Below are positions 22,301 to 31,955 of a stretch of 64,000 nt of DNA, piece by piece. Under the pieces are notes generated by a model that made no database searches, was not told the DNA's origin, and saw only the letters and a program-made list of their open reading frames with translations. The first letter of the stretch is position 1. Every line of letters starts with the position of its first letter. The position numbers and the translations under genes are program-made. Origin of the DNA: Nemertoderma westbladi (lineage: Eukaryota > Xenacoelomorpha > Nemertodermatida > Nemertodermatidae); NCBI GenBank assembly GCA_032718475.1, contig JAUCBJ010004127.1, positions 26,128-90,127 of the forward strand. Direction: 5' to 3'.

Positions 22301-23640
22301 TAAAACAGTCTAGAGAGAAGACTCCTGAAAGTGAGGTAAGTGAAAATTCCGTTTCTAGGCGAAAGGTAACACCAGTGTGTGATACCGACGACGGCAAAAG
22401 CCAAACCTCCCACGAGGAGAACAGCGGGAAAGACACCGAAAGATCTTACTATGTCAACAACGCACCTAAAGACGTAAGTAAATTTAAGTCTCGAACCAGT
22501 GACAGGAGAGAACAGACAACAAAAACTCCTCCCACGTCTCCTAAGAGAATTCATGGAAGAAAGCCCGAGGAGAGAACAAGTGTGCACAACACCACACAAG
22601 GTAAGGTAAGTAACATCAAGCCCAAATGTGTATTGTGTGACGGGCCCCATCACTTGAGTGGGTGTGATGAATTCTTAAAGAAATCCCTAAAGGATAGACG
22701 TGATGTCATGTGGGATAAGCGGTTGTGTTATAATTGTCTCAGACGAGGACACCAACGGCGGACCTGTTACTCAGATGCTAGGTGTGCTAAGTGCGGCGCG
22801 AAACATCATATCTTGCTGCACACAGAATTTGAAAGAACCCGCACGAGTCAGGTAAGTGAGCCCGAACTACATGTCCAATTCAGTGATGTGAACGACACTG
22901 ACCTCAGTTCTGAGATGGAAGGATTCTACACGGATGAATTCTCCGACGAAAACGAATCCTGTTATCTAATAAACACCGCAGTGTATCGAGCACTTACGTA
23001 TGAGACTGAAACTGATAGTGAGTTCCCCCTAACTATTCCTGACCGACAACCATCTTGGAAAGCGCCAACTTCCAACGTAGGAATCCGGGAATTTCCCGTA
23101 GTGCAGTTGAGAGTCCACAGGTTAAAAAAGAGCTATATAGTGAACGCCCTCCTTGACTCCGGCAGCACAGGAACATTCATCGACAAAGAACTAGCCGAAG
23201 ACATCTTTGCTGGACAACCCAAGTTCCGAACTAAGTTGAACCTTTCAGGAATTATGCAGGTTTGGAAATCTACAGTATCTACAGACTACTATGTAGGCAC
23301 GTTGTCCACCCCCCAGGATGAACTAGGAGAACACAGTATAAGGTCAGTAAAAATGGTGGCGATAAAGAACTTCGCTACCAGCCAAGTGGAACCTTATAAC
23401 TGGGATGAAGACGATTTCACCCAGCAGCATGAGATACCTAGATTCAACACCGACTACCCAGGGGTACAGATACGCATCGGCCAAAATGCGCATGAGGCGC
23501 TTGAGACATTAGAGAAACGGCCTGCTCGAATGCAACCATTGCAAACCTATGCGGGAAGAACAAGAGTAGGTTGGTACTTCACTGGACCTTCCCGTAGGAC
23601 ACTCCTGGAAAGGCTACCCAAAGATCAGGTCCATCAGGAG
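19355..23640 (+). pseudogene. X2 gag-protease region (BEL/Pao)
   Basis: Gag starts at ATG 19355. Domain order: an unrecognised N-terminal region with many Trp/Arg (LTRVLIAVEEHQIDWARSKR near 19750); an Ala/Glu/Arg coiled coil at 20565-20790; a Pro-rich linker; a DUF1759-type capsid-like domain (WLPFNEYYKDNI, ECLEGSPKLMALKFIG; 21806-22140); zinc knuckles (CVLCDGPHHLSGC at 22627; CYNCLRRGHQRRTC and CAKCGAKHH at 22729-22812); and an aspartic protease with LLDSGSTGTFID at about 23150. Breaks: TAG at 20216, a one-base shift near 20305, TAA at 20692 inside the coiled coil, TGA at 22045 where X4 has an Arg codon (AGG) and X3 has CGA, and a shift near 23640. The order from DUF1759 to knuckles to protease is diagnostic for BEL/Pao. 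Confidence 0.88.
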
Positions 23641-23645
23641 AGTGA

Positions 23646-24371
23646 ATGGGAGAAGAAGACATCAGTGAGGGAGAGACGACCACAACTGAGGGAACACCAT
23701 ACTCCTCAGATAATGACGATATTAACTCTAATGTAGATCAATGGAGACATTGCCCCGAGACGATTAATCTAGCCGACATCGCTTCCAGAGGAGCAACTCC
23801 TCAAGAACTGACAGATACTCCAGACTGGTTAGGTGGACCCGACTTCCTAAGTAAAGGAGATGAATGGCCTCCCCATCTCACCACGGCTGAGATTAGACAA
23901 GCCAAGGGAGCGGAGAAAGTCAAACCTAAAACCCGGACGAGTAAATCAAGGTTATTTAAGCCCGTGATAGATCTGTCTGTACTACACATTGCCAGGGACG
24001 ACGCTGTGGATCTAAACTCCCCCACCGCGAACAGATCTGTTGTGGAGATCAGAGAGAGAGACTGGAGATCTGGAACACCAGACATCTCGCAGGGACTCTC
24101 ACCTCTCCTGCCGGGAGCGATGGACCACTATAGCTCCTGGAATCGGCTTTGTAAGGCCGTCGTGTATTTGAAGCGATGTTTCTATCGTCACTATTCCAGG
24201 ACGAAGAGGAAACCTGGAATTGTATTCGAAACACAACAACTCAATCGCCCAGTTGGTCGTTTATGTTTACTGGAAAGAGACCGAGAACTGTCCGGAAACT
24301 ATGGAAGGCAAGATACTCTTCTCACGACCACCTCCCTAATCCAACAAACATCTAGGGACTCCCCAACGTAA
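23646..24371 (+). pseudogene. X2 pol remnant: RNase H end to integrase linker
   Basis: The frame joins the pre-RT segment (SSDNDDIN) directly to the end of RNase H (DQWRHCPETINLADIASRG), so roughly 1.8 kb with the RT is deleted relative to X4. The typical BEL string PADIASRG...LTDTPDWLGGPDFLS is intact. It continues to HYSSWNRLCKAVVYLKRC, the hydrophobic linker before the integrase zinc domain, and then leaves recognisable pol. No integrase catalytic region is present. Confidence 0.8.
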
Positions 24372-25888
24372 CAGCGTCTGGAGTGGGTGTGTGACTATAT
24401 TATTTATATTTGTTTTTATTATTTTATATTTATGTATGTATTATTATGTAATTTTATTATAATCGTTTTCTTTAATTTTATTTAGTAGAATGTTATTTTA
24501 GCGATTATTTAGTAGCTTAGTGCAATACATATTAGTGTTTATTACTTACTTACTTATATTATATTATATATTTAGTGCAATGGCGAGAAATAATTCTTTT
24601 TCTCTTTCCTTACTGTCCGTATCATATTATAAATACGTGACTACAGTAAGATGAAATGTCCGTACTTATTAAAGTACAATAAAGCTCCTACTATATTCAA
24701 GTATTATTGGTAAGTAGAGTATTAGGAATGCAAAGTTCAGATCCTCGTGTCTCAGCTAAACCAAGCTCTGGGTAGACCTTGGAAACGACTTGCCTCTTCT
24801 TACTGACATTGCTTCTTGCGATATTGCTCTCATACCGTATATTAAATAATACATATAGTAGCGTGATGTCCCTTTAACAGTAGCGTAAAACGCAAAATAA
24901 ATCTGTTAAACCCTTTGACCATCTGTAATTCTAGTCGATTAAGATATCGCGGCACCCACCGATATACTTGAAAGACAAATTTCTAGAATCAGTGGTTAAT
25001 GTCCCCAGACAAGTTCTGGAATAAACCGGTGCCCATCTTAAATATTAACTATTAATATTTATAAAATCTGTCAAACAAATACAATAGAGTAAATACTTAC
25101 AAGTTAACTCTAGAAAATCTATAAATTAAAATCTGTTAAATTTAGATCCTTTAAAATTCTAGTCGATTAAGATTTCGTAGCACTTACCGATACTCTTAAA
25201 AGGACAAATTTCCTAGAATCAAGGATCCCAGTCCCCAGACATGCTCTGGAATAAAATTGTGCTTATTCCATATTAAATAATAAAATTTACGGGAATAAAT
25301 TTAAATTCATATCCTTTCATGAATTTGATAAATTGTCATTTTTATACAATTTATAACATTCCCAAAATTCCATTAATTAATAGATCATGGGAGCGGAGAT
25401 TCACCCTATTAAGTGTATTAGTGTGCGAGAATCTCCAATATATAGTCAATAGCCGATAAAATTCATAAAATCATGTATAAAGGGGAATATTGACAATTAA
25501 AGAATTACTATTAAATAGCATCCCAGATCTGTATGCATGAGAATTACCTAATTCTACTACTAGCTTTCCATAATGTCACCATAGCAACAACCACGCTAGA
25601 ATTAGAAGCGAGTTAAAAGAGCAATAGAAAGCTTGCCCCATTGAATAGCATACGGAATAAATAGCACACCGCTAGTATCCAGGGATACATAATAATAACG
25701 TGGCATTCTGGAAGGCACTTGACTAACGGACAAATGGCCCGAATGTGTGCGGTTTGTGACAGTTATGTGGAATTTGTGCGTTTATGGGTGAATGTTACTA
25801 CTAAAGTGTGTTTACAGTAGCGAGTCGCAGTTGTGAAAGTAGCCCTACCTCTGCAGTAAGAACCTGAAGTAAATCTGAAGTAAACCCC
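24372..25888 (+). other. X2 3' noncoding region before the insertions
   Basis: AT-rich, no gene. The part 25255-25888 matches X3 (39700 down to about 39080), inverted. Two diverged copies of a block of about 150 bp lie at 24893-25060 and 25127-25290, sharing AATTCTAGTCGATTAAGAT and CCCCAGACAxGxTCTGGAATAAA. The gap between pol and Y is therefore element sequence and not flanking DNA. Confidence 0.65.
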
Positions 25889-27183
25889 AGTAGGGGGTGA
25901 GACAGGCAGCCGGTCAGGAATTAACTGACGCCTGTGAGGCCGATTCTGTTCGGTAATTCCACTGGCCTCTAGTGGCCGGACCTCAGCATTGCTAATGTAA
26001 TACATAGTGGGGGTTGGGGGGTGCTTTTTTGCCGAGTCAGCTCTCGGGGCAAATACCACACCCTGGTTTGCCATTCCACAGGGTGGGTGTCGCAATGGAG
26101 TCAGATATGAGGCCCATCACCCATATCTACTCTGGCGCACATGACCCACCATTGGCTGTTGCAGCTCATCTGCTGGGTCATGCCCTGTACCCTTGCTGCC
26201 AGGTGCAGGTCGCAGTGAAGTGCTCTCAGAGTGGACATGAGAACACTCTACTCCTGACCAGCCATTGGTAGATCACCATCTGCCTGGTCAGGCCATATAC
26301 CCCTGCAGCCAAGTATATGGGTCCTTAATCCAGGACCAAGGGCGTCCTTATCCCAGAACGAAGGGGGTCCTAGTTACAGGACCAGATTTGCCCTAGTAAG
26401 AGGGTCTATACAGCTACAGGTGGCACCTCCTTTATGCTGCATGGAGGTGGCAAGTTTTCTTGATCAATGACCTAGAATACCTGACCTGACCATACCTGAC
26501 CACACCAGACCCCACCCACCACAACCCACCACCACCCCACCCACTACCCCCCCTCAACCACCACCCCCCTCCGGGGCCACCCTAATCCACCCATTCAAAT
26601 ACAGCCAAGTGAAATGTAGATTGCAACATGTTACCCATTATTATTGATAATGTGTGCTCAGATTACTTCAATCAAATAAATCACTGAAATATGTCACCAA
26701 TAATAGCGCATGTATCCCATAGAATAGCAGCAATACGTTTACACTTATAAGTAACATATGTTAATAAGTCAACTGCAAATTTAATACGACGGGATTCACT
26801 TAAATTAATTATATCGACATAACAATACTTTGTAAACTATAAATATATTATCATTAGATTTTATAAACTGGTATTTATTAAGTATTTCGTACAGTAGGTT
26901 CTGTAAATATTACAATTATTACTATCTATCATATAGATAATATGCAGCAAATTAGGCATTAAGGGGGGTGGGGGGGGGGGGGGGGGGGGGGGGCTAATGC
27001 CTCCTTATTATTAATAATAATAATTTACTGTGTATAGAACCGTTATAATAGCACTGGAAAGAAAGCAAATCAGAACTACCAAAACAAGCGAGTACATGTA
27101 ATAAATATAAGTAATAACTTTGAAAACAATCCAAGTAAATAAATAAATGTAAAGCAATTCAATTAAATAAAAGTTCTCGATTG
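25889..27183. other. Foreign insertion in X2: repeat-like, no gene
   Basis: X3 lacks this segment: its 3' region passes directly from the equivalent of 25888 to the equivalent of about 28935. 26040-26410 contains loosely repeated blocks ending in CCATTGG and AGGACCA-type motifs. 26500-26590 is C-rich. 26963-26993 is almost pure G, flanked by AGGCATTA and its complement TAATGCCT. Could be a SINE or satellite family; not identified. Confidence 0.5.
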
Positions 27184-27389
27184 TTATTTAGTAATTTCCC
27201 AAGCGCTCTCCTGGAGAATCTGCCTTGACCTCGGCAGTTGGTCGGCAGCAGTATTCGATCGATTCAGTTGGTCGGCAGTACTATCAATAATAGTATTGAT
27301 AGCATAAACCTGCTGGCTGATTTGCTCTGCCTTATTAATCGAGTATTGCCTGTTTAGAAATTTCACTGCGACTTTCACTGCATTTTTTG
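27184..27389 (-). pseudogene. RTE-type LINE scrap (linker before RT)
   Basis: The minus-strand frame reads AVKFLNRQYSINKAEQISQQ and then VYAINTI. This matches the intact LINE at 50247-53110 (VKAASRSLNRQYSVNLQELI then NQQVDAIND) over about 35 residues, after which similarity fades. It abuts the 55-bp satellite directly, so the satellite begins inside or next to an old LINE. Confidence 0.65.
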
Positions 27390-28890
27390 CAGATTTTGTG
27401 TTTGTGCGTCGGCTACGATACTCTTAATGTTACTATTATCGTTACAGATTTCGAGTTTGTGCGTTGGCTACGATACTTTCTTAATGTTACTATTATCGTT
27501 ACAGATTTCGTATTTGTGCGTCGGCTACGATACTCTTAATGTTACTATTATCGTTACTTATTTTGTGTTTGTGCGTCGGCTACGATACTCTTAATGTTAC
27601 TATTATCGTTACAGATTTTGTGTTTGTGCGTCGGCTACGATACTCTTAATGTTACTATTATCGTTACAGATTTCGTGTTTGTGCATCGGCTACGATACTT
27701 TTAATGTTACTATTATCGTTACAGATTTCGTGTTTGTGCATCGGCTACGATACTTTTAATGTTACTATTATCGTTACAGATTTCGTGTTTGTGCATCGGC
27801 TACGATACTTTTAATGTTACTATTATCGTTACTTATTTCGTGTTTGTGCGTTGGCTACGATACTCTTGATGTTACTATTATCGTTACTTATTTCCTGTTT
27901 GTGCGTCAGCTACGATACTCTTAATGTTACTATTATCGTTACAGATTTCGTGTTTGTGCGTTGGCTACGATACTCTTGATGTTACTATTATCGTTACTTA
28001 TTTCGTGTTTGTGCGTTGGCTACGATACTCTTGATGTTACTATTATCGTTACTTATTTCGTGTTTGTGCGTCGGCTACGATACTTTCTTAATGTTACTAT
28101 TATCGTTACAGATTCCGTGTTTGTGCGTCAGCTACGATACTCTTAATGTTACTATTATCGTTACAGATTTCGTGTTTGTGCGTTGGCTACGATACTCTTA
28201 ATGTTACTATTATCGTTACAGATTTCGTGTTTGTGCGTCGGCTACGATACTTTCTTAATGTTACTATTATCGTTACAGATTCCGTGTTTGTGCGTCGGCT
28301 ACGATACTCTTAATGTTACTATTATCGTTACAGATTTCGTGTTTGTGCGTCGGCTACGATACTTTCTTAATGTTACTATTATCGTTACAGATTCCGTGTT
28401 TGTGCGTCGGCTACGATACTTTCTTAATGTTACTATTATCGTTACAGATTCCGTGTTTGTGCGTCAGCTACGATACTCTTAATGTTACTATTATCGTTAC
28501 AGATTTCGTGTTTGTGCGTTGGCTACGATACTCTTAATGTTACTATTATCGTTACAGATTTCGTGTTTGTGCGTCGGCTACGATACTTTCTTAATGTTAC
28601 TATTATCGTTACTTATTTCGTGTTTGTGCGTCGGCTACGATACTCTTAATGTTACTATTATCGTTACAGATTCCGTGTTTGTGCGTCGGCTACGATACTC
28701 TTAATGTTACTATTATCGTTACAGATTTCGTGTTTGTGCGTTAGCTACGATACTCTTGATGTTACTATTATCGTTACTTATTTCGTGTTTGTGCGTCGGC
28801 TACGATACTCTTGATGTTACTATTATCGTTACTTATTTCGTGTTTGTGCGTCGGCTACGATACTCTTAATGTTACTATTATTGTTACAGA
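27390..28890 (+). repeat. 55-bp satellite array, about 27 units
   Basis: The unit combines TTTCGTGTTTGTGCGTCGGC, TACGATACTCTTAATG and TTACTATTATCGTTACAGA. Variants have CTTATTT in place of CAGATTT, or two extra bases in TTTCTTAATG (57 bp). Adjacent units differ by few bases, so the array is young or homogenised. The three-unit period of 165 bases explains the hydrophobic frames seen at 27961-28704, which are not genes. Confidence 0.95.
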
Positions 28891-29135
28891 ACGAATGCGT
28901 CCATAACTAGACAGAGGTATAACGTGGAACGTACTGGTACAGAGCATCGGACAGTGGAGTGACTCGCGCTGGTTGTTGTTGTCGTTGTGTAGCTACTATG
29001 TTGGCGATAGACGCAGCGGCGACAGTACATCAGCGCTGAGGATCTTGCGCTGTCCGGGGGCATTGAGGGGTAGGCAGCAACGACTGCTAGCCTAATTATG
29101 ATTAATTATAATATCGATAAACTCATATAGCAGCT

Positions 29136-29582
29136 ATGACTGAATTGATAGAAGATGATCTTGGTATCAGGGAGCGATATACCCTACCATTGCAAGCGTT
29201 TGTTGATAGTTTAATACGCGGCGACGCTAGTCAACCTACTACGGAGGACGATGGCCGTTATATCGAACCGCCAATGTCAAAGGAACAACTCACGCGTGAA
29301 TTGGACTATAGAAAATTCACCGCTCGCTATACGCATCGTAATGGTACGTATATGGACTTCTTAACTACTGGTCATCCTATCGATTTACATGATACGGACG
29401 ATGTCGACACCGAAAGGGAAATGATCCTATTTAAATATCATACCCAGCGGAGTCGGAACAATAAACTGATAATCGAACACGAAAATTCTATTCGAAACCA
29501 ACTCGAAAGAGAAGACGTTAAAGAACCGGATAAATGCAGTGACTTCAACGTATATTTGGAATTCTTGAGAGAGACGTTATAA
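29136..29582 (+). CDS. Y, N-terminal part (X2 copy): accessory protein of the X element
   Basis: A 148-codon frame starts at ATG 29136 (MTELIEDDLGIRERYTLPLQ). It is acidic and hydrophilic, with no transmembrane segment or signal peptide, and has a conserved middle (ELDYRKFTARYTHRNGT; FLTTGHPIDLHDTDD). X3 has the same protein on the minus strand (38895-38596), nearly identical over its first 100 residues. The frame ends close to a TGA-containing junction; in another frame, reading runs straight into the Cys/His part of Y. No family recognised. It sits between pol and the 3' LTR in both copies, so it belongs to the retroelement and not to a neighbouring gene. Confidence 0.7.
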   Translation: MTELIEDDLGIRERYTLPLQAFVDSLIRGDASQPTTEDDGRYIEPPMSKEQLTRELDYRKFTARYTHRNGTYMDFLTTGHPIDLHDTDDVDTEREMILFKYHTQRSRNNKLIIEHENSIRNQLEREDVKEPDKCSDFNVYLEFLRETL

Positions 29583-29591
29583 AACTGGAGA

Positions 29592-30045
29592 AAGATCACC
29601 AGCGTTTCCCCTACAAGACGTGCGTCTTTGGTATTATTACGATGAATGCCCTAAACCCAACCAACAAACGGAAAGACAAACATCCGCGGAGACGTTGCGC
29701 TAAACACAGTTTTACTCGCTATATTTACGGGAGTTTCGAGCGAAACTTGTTCGACGTATCACCTACGCTCGCTCGACTCAAACGATCCTTAAATAAACCG
29801 ATGATCGGAGTTCCGGAATACTCGGTCAGACCTCCTCATTCCCTGGTGAGACCTCAGACTCTTGATCCTAATAGTATCACGGATCCTCCCGAACTGCACT
29901 CACTGTTCAAAGATCTAGTGTTACCCGAACAATTAGTCGGTGGCACTCCGGTTGTGGGCTCCCTAGATATTCGCCCATCTTACCTAGCCGGATTGGGACG
30001 CGGACACCTAATATCGCCATTCAACCGTATAATCGTCCCTGTTTA
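29592..30045 (+). pseudogene. Y, middle part (X2 copy): Cys/His motif region
   Basis: The region begins GERSPAFPLQDVRLWYY. In X3 the next residues form C-x2-C-x9-H-x-H-x4-C-x2-H (YCDEC...HKH...CFKH), a plausible zinc-binding unit. X2 has lost the first Cys (Tyr) and one base near 29672, shifting frame. After it both copies share YIYGSFERNLFDVSPTLAR, VPEYSVRPPHSLVRP and LPEQLVGGTPVVGSL. The middle part thus looks like a genuine protein decayed by a point change and an indel. No known family identified. Confidence 0.6.
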
Positions 30046-30229
30046 ACCCAATATAATCTGTCACCGAAGTGGAGGAGAAAATTGTACGCACGCGTTAGAC
30101 ACTATTCGATAAAAGATGGGAAAAGGAACCTACGATTGCTTAGAAAAACGTAAATTGCAGCAACAAGTCCAAGCGGTAAACGAATTAGCTTTATATCAGT
30201 TCGATCGGGAAATCCAGAATCTCTAAGAA

Positions 30230-30684
30230 GATATCGAACTTGGACGACCCTACTCTCTAAACGAGTTTTAGACGAATGCTTCCAACGACAAGCGGAGGAA
30301 AATCAGCTCGAGGAGAAGCATATCGATTTCGACAGAGCCCGAGAACTCGAGTCGGAAAGAACCATCAAAACGAGGAAATTTCTCACTACACATGGTCCAC
30401 CTACCGCTCTTGTGCAGACGAATCGTCAGGGACCAGTAAGAGCTGCTGTCTTGAAACGCGCTCTGAAGGTTGTTCGACCTCGTTCCACTGAGGTTGATAC
30501 CGATCAACCGAGTACCTCGACCGGCGGATACACCGACCGTCATCCTAAACCTTCCCATGCAATTGTATTGCACCCTTCACCCAGGAGTTATAGCCCTCCT
30601 AGTAAAGTGGCTCGCCCCAAAGAGAAAAGGACTCTTGCTAGCCTCAAAAAACTGCGTAAACGCCGTTCGCGTAAGAAGGACTAA
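30230..30684 (+). CDS. Y, C-terminal part (X2 copy): charged helix and basic tail
   Basis: One frame is open from about 30190 to TAA at 30682. It runs through RVLDECFQRQAEENQLEEKH and a charged, probably helical stretch, then a Ser/Thr/Pro linker (SHAIVLHPSPRSYSPPSK), and ends KKLRKRRSRKKD. The basic tail resembles a nuclear localisation or nucleic-acid binding tail. X3 keeps the linker and tail (37751-37536) but has a deletion before them. The stop lies 70 bp before the purine tract and LTR, so Y is the last coding unit of the element. Confidence 0.6.
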
Positions 30685-30753
30685 CTGTTTAGAGTATTTT
30701 TATATTTTAGAAACTGTGATTTTTTATATTTTATAGAATTAAATCCCATTTTC

Positions 30754-30762
30754 TGGGAGCGG
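30754..30762 (+). promoter_or_regulatory. Polypurine tract of X2 next to LTR D
   Basis: TGGGAGCGG immediately precedes TGTAAAGG, the first bases of the LTR. The same sequence is present in X3 at 37458-37466 (complement). Its position fits the plus-strand primer for reverse transcription. Confidence 0.6.
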
Positions 30763-31955
30763 TGTAAAGGCTTTTGCGGATCTAGCTAGTTATTTTCCCC
30801 GCAAAGTACTCTGTAGGTGTTTTAGCGGACATAAAAAGCCGTTTTTACGTGTTACTGTCTGTATGTGTACTTTAGCGGACATAACAAGCCATTTTTGCCG
30901 CAATACGCCAAAATACTCTTAATACAGTGTAGTTCAGATGACGACATCTATCAGCTGATATGTCGACGTGGAGCTTTTTGGCTTTCTTTGTTCTTTGTTC
31001 GGCTCGACCAATCAGAGCGATTTTCATTTTATCTTGGACAGTGCCTATAGAAACTCATGCAATTCAGTCAGTGTGTATCTTTCTAAGCCCAGAACACCGG
31101 CTTAGGATTCTTCTGTACTTCTGTGGAAGTTTCAGACTTTGACCTAAACCTCAGAAACATCAGATGGCTTTGATCAAAGGAACGTAAAACTATTAACATA
31201 GCACACAGCAGACTCACGGCGCAGCACACCGCCACATCGCGGCATCACGCAACGCGATTCAACTACACATACTGACTGTTCACCGCATTATTTGATTCTG
31301 TTATTAATTGGTGTTACTGTGTTATGTTGGTATATATTGCTGATATATTTGGAGAATACCGATGAATAATCATAAAACCCTCAATCTCTTTGATTACTAA
31401 AGGTTAGAGGAACAGGTTTACCGGTAGCAACTGCGACTTACATTATAGTGGTTTTGTGTGAATTGAATGCTATTTCATAATCCCTACATGTGTCAGTTGC
31501 GATCCTCCTTATATATGATCAAATTCAGTGACGGTTGGCAGATCAGTGCGCAGTAGTGTGAACTAGTGTGAAGTCGTGTGAAGTAGTGTGAAGGTTAATA
31601 AAGCATCTCCTAAAGAATGCGCTTTTTACGAAACTCAGTAGCCATCCCGTTGTGATTAGTATAAGTCATAACTCTGTTTTATACTTAAAGCGCCACGTCC
31701 TAAAGGAACTGTTAATATTTCCCCGAAAGTAAATATATTGTCAGAGATTATATATTAACGATCAATCGAATAATACAGTAGGTCTACACTGCAATCACTA
31801 TCAAAGCATCCGAATCCAGTCTCCCTTAACTGTGGGTGAATGGTCGCGCACAGGCTGGCTTTGGCTGATGTACCTTCAGTACATTAAATAATTGATATAC
31901 AAAAAGACACCTAAAATTGGCAGGTTAAACTGCTAAAGGTCTAAAAGCGCGAACA
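30763..31955 (+). repeat. LTR D, shared by X2 (3') and X4 (5')
   Basis: 1193 bp, TGTAAAGG...GAACA. The left side is the purine tract and Y of X2; the right side is the middle of an X gag (X4) with no leader between. Near its 5' end are two clear TTTAGCGGACATAA motifs (around 30822 and 30872) like those in LTRs A, B and C. The inner ~1.15 kb is closely similar to LTR B in inverse orientation. Confidence 0.85.

Larger units (their letters stand above)
17503..31955 (+). mobile_element. X2: BEL/Pao-like retrotransposon, 5' truncated, internally deleted, invaded
   Basis: Plus-strand copy: leader (17503-19354), broken gag-protease (19355-23640), pol remnant with the RT deleted (to 24371), 3' noncoding (to about 25888), about 3 kb of foreign insertions, accessory block Y (29136-30684), purine tract and LTR D (30763-31955). 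The leader match to X3 stops at about 17503, so the 5' LTR is missing. X3 runs in the opposite direction, tail to tail, 4.36 kb further on. Confidence 0.8.

Noticed and set aside
27961-28704. Overlapping hydrophobic frames that look like membrane proteins
   Set aside because: Products of the 55-bp satellite; each unit shifts frame by one and stops are rare by composition.
27390-28890. CRISPR-like array
   Set aside because: Units are contiguous satellite repeats without unique spacers, and the context is eukaryotic.
29136-30684. Y as an envelope gene
   Set aside because: No signal peptide, transmembrane span, furin-like site or Cys-rich ectodomain pattern; it is acidic then basic and soluble-looking.
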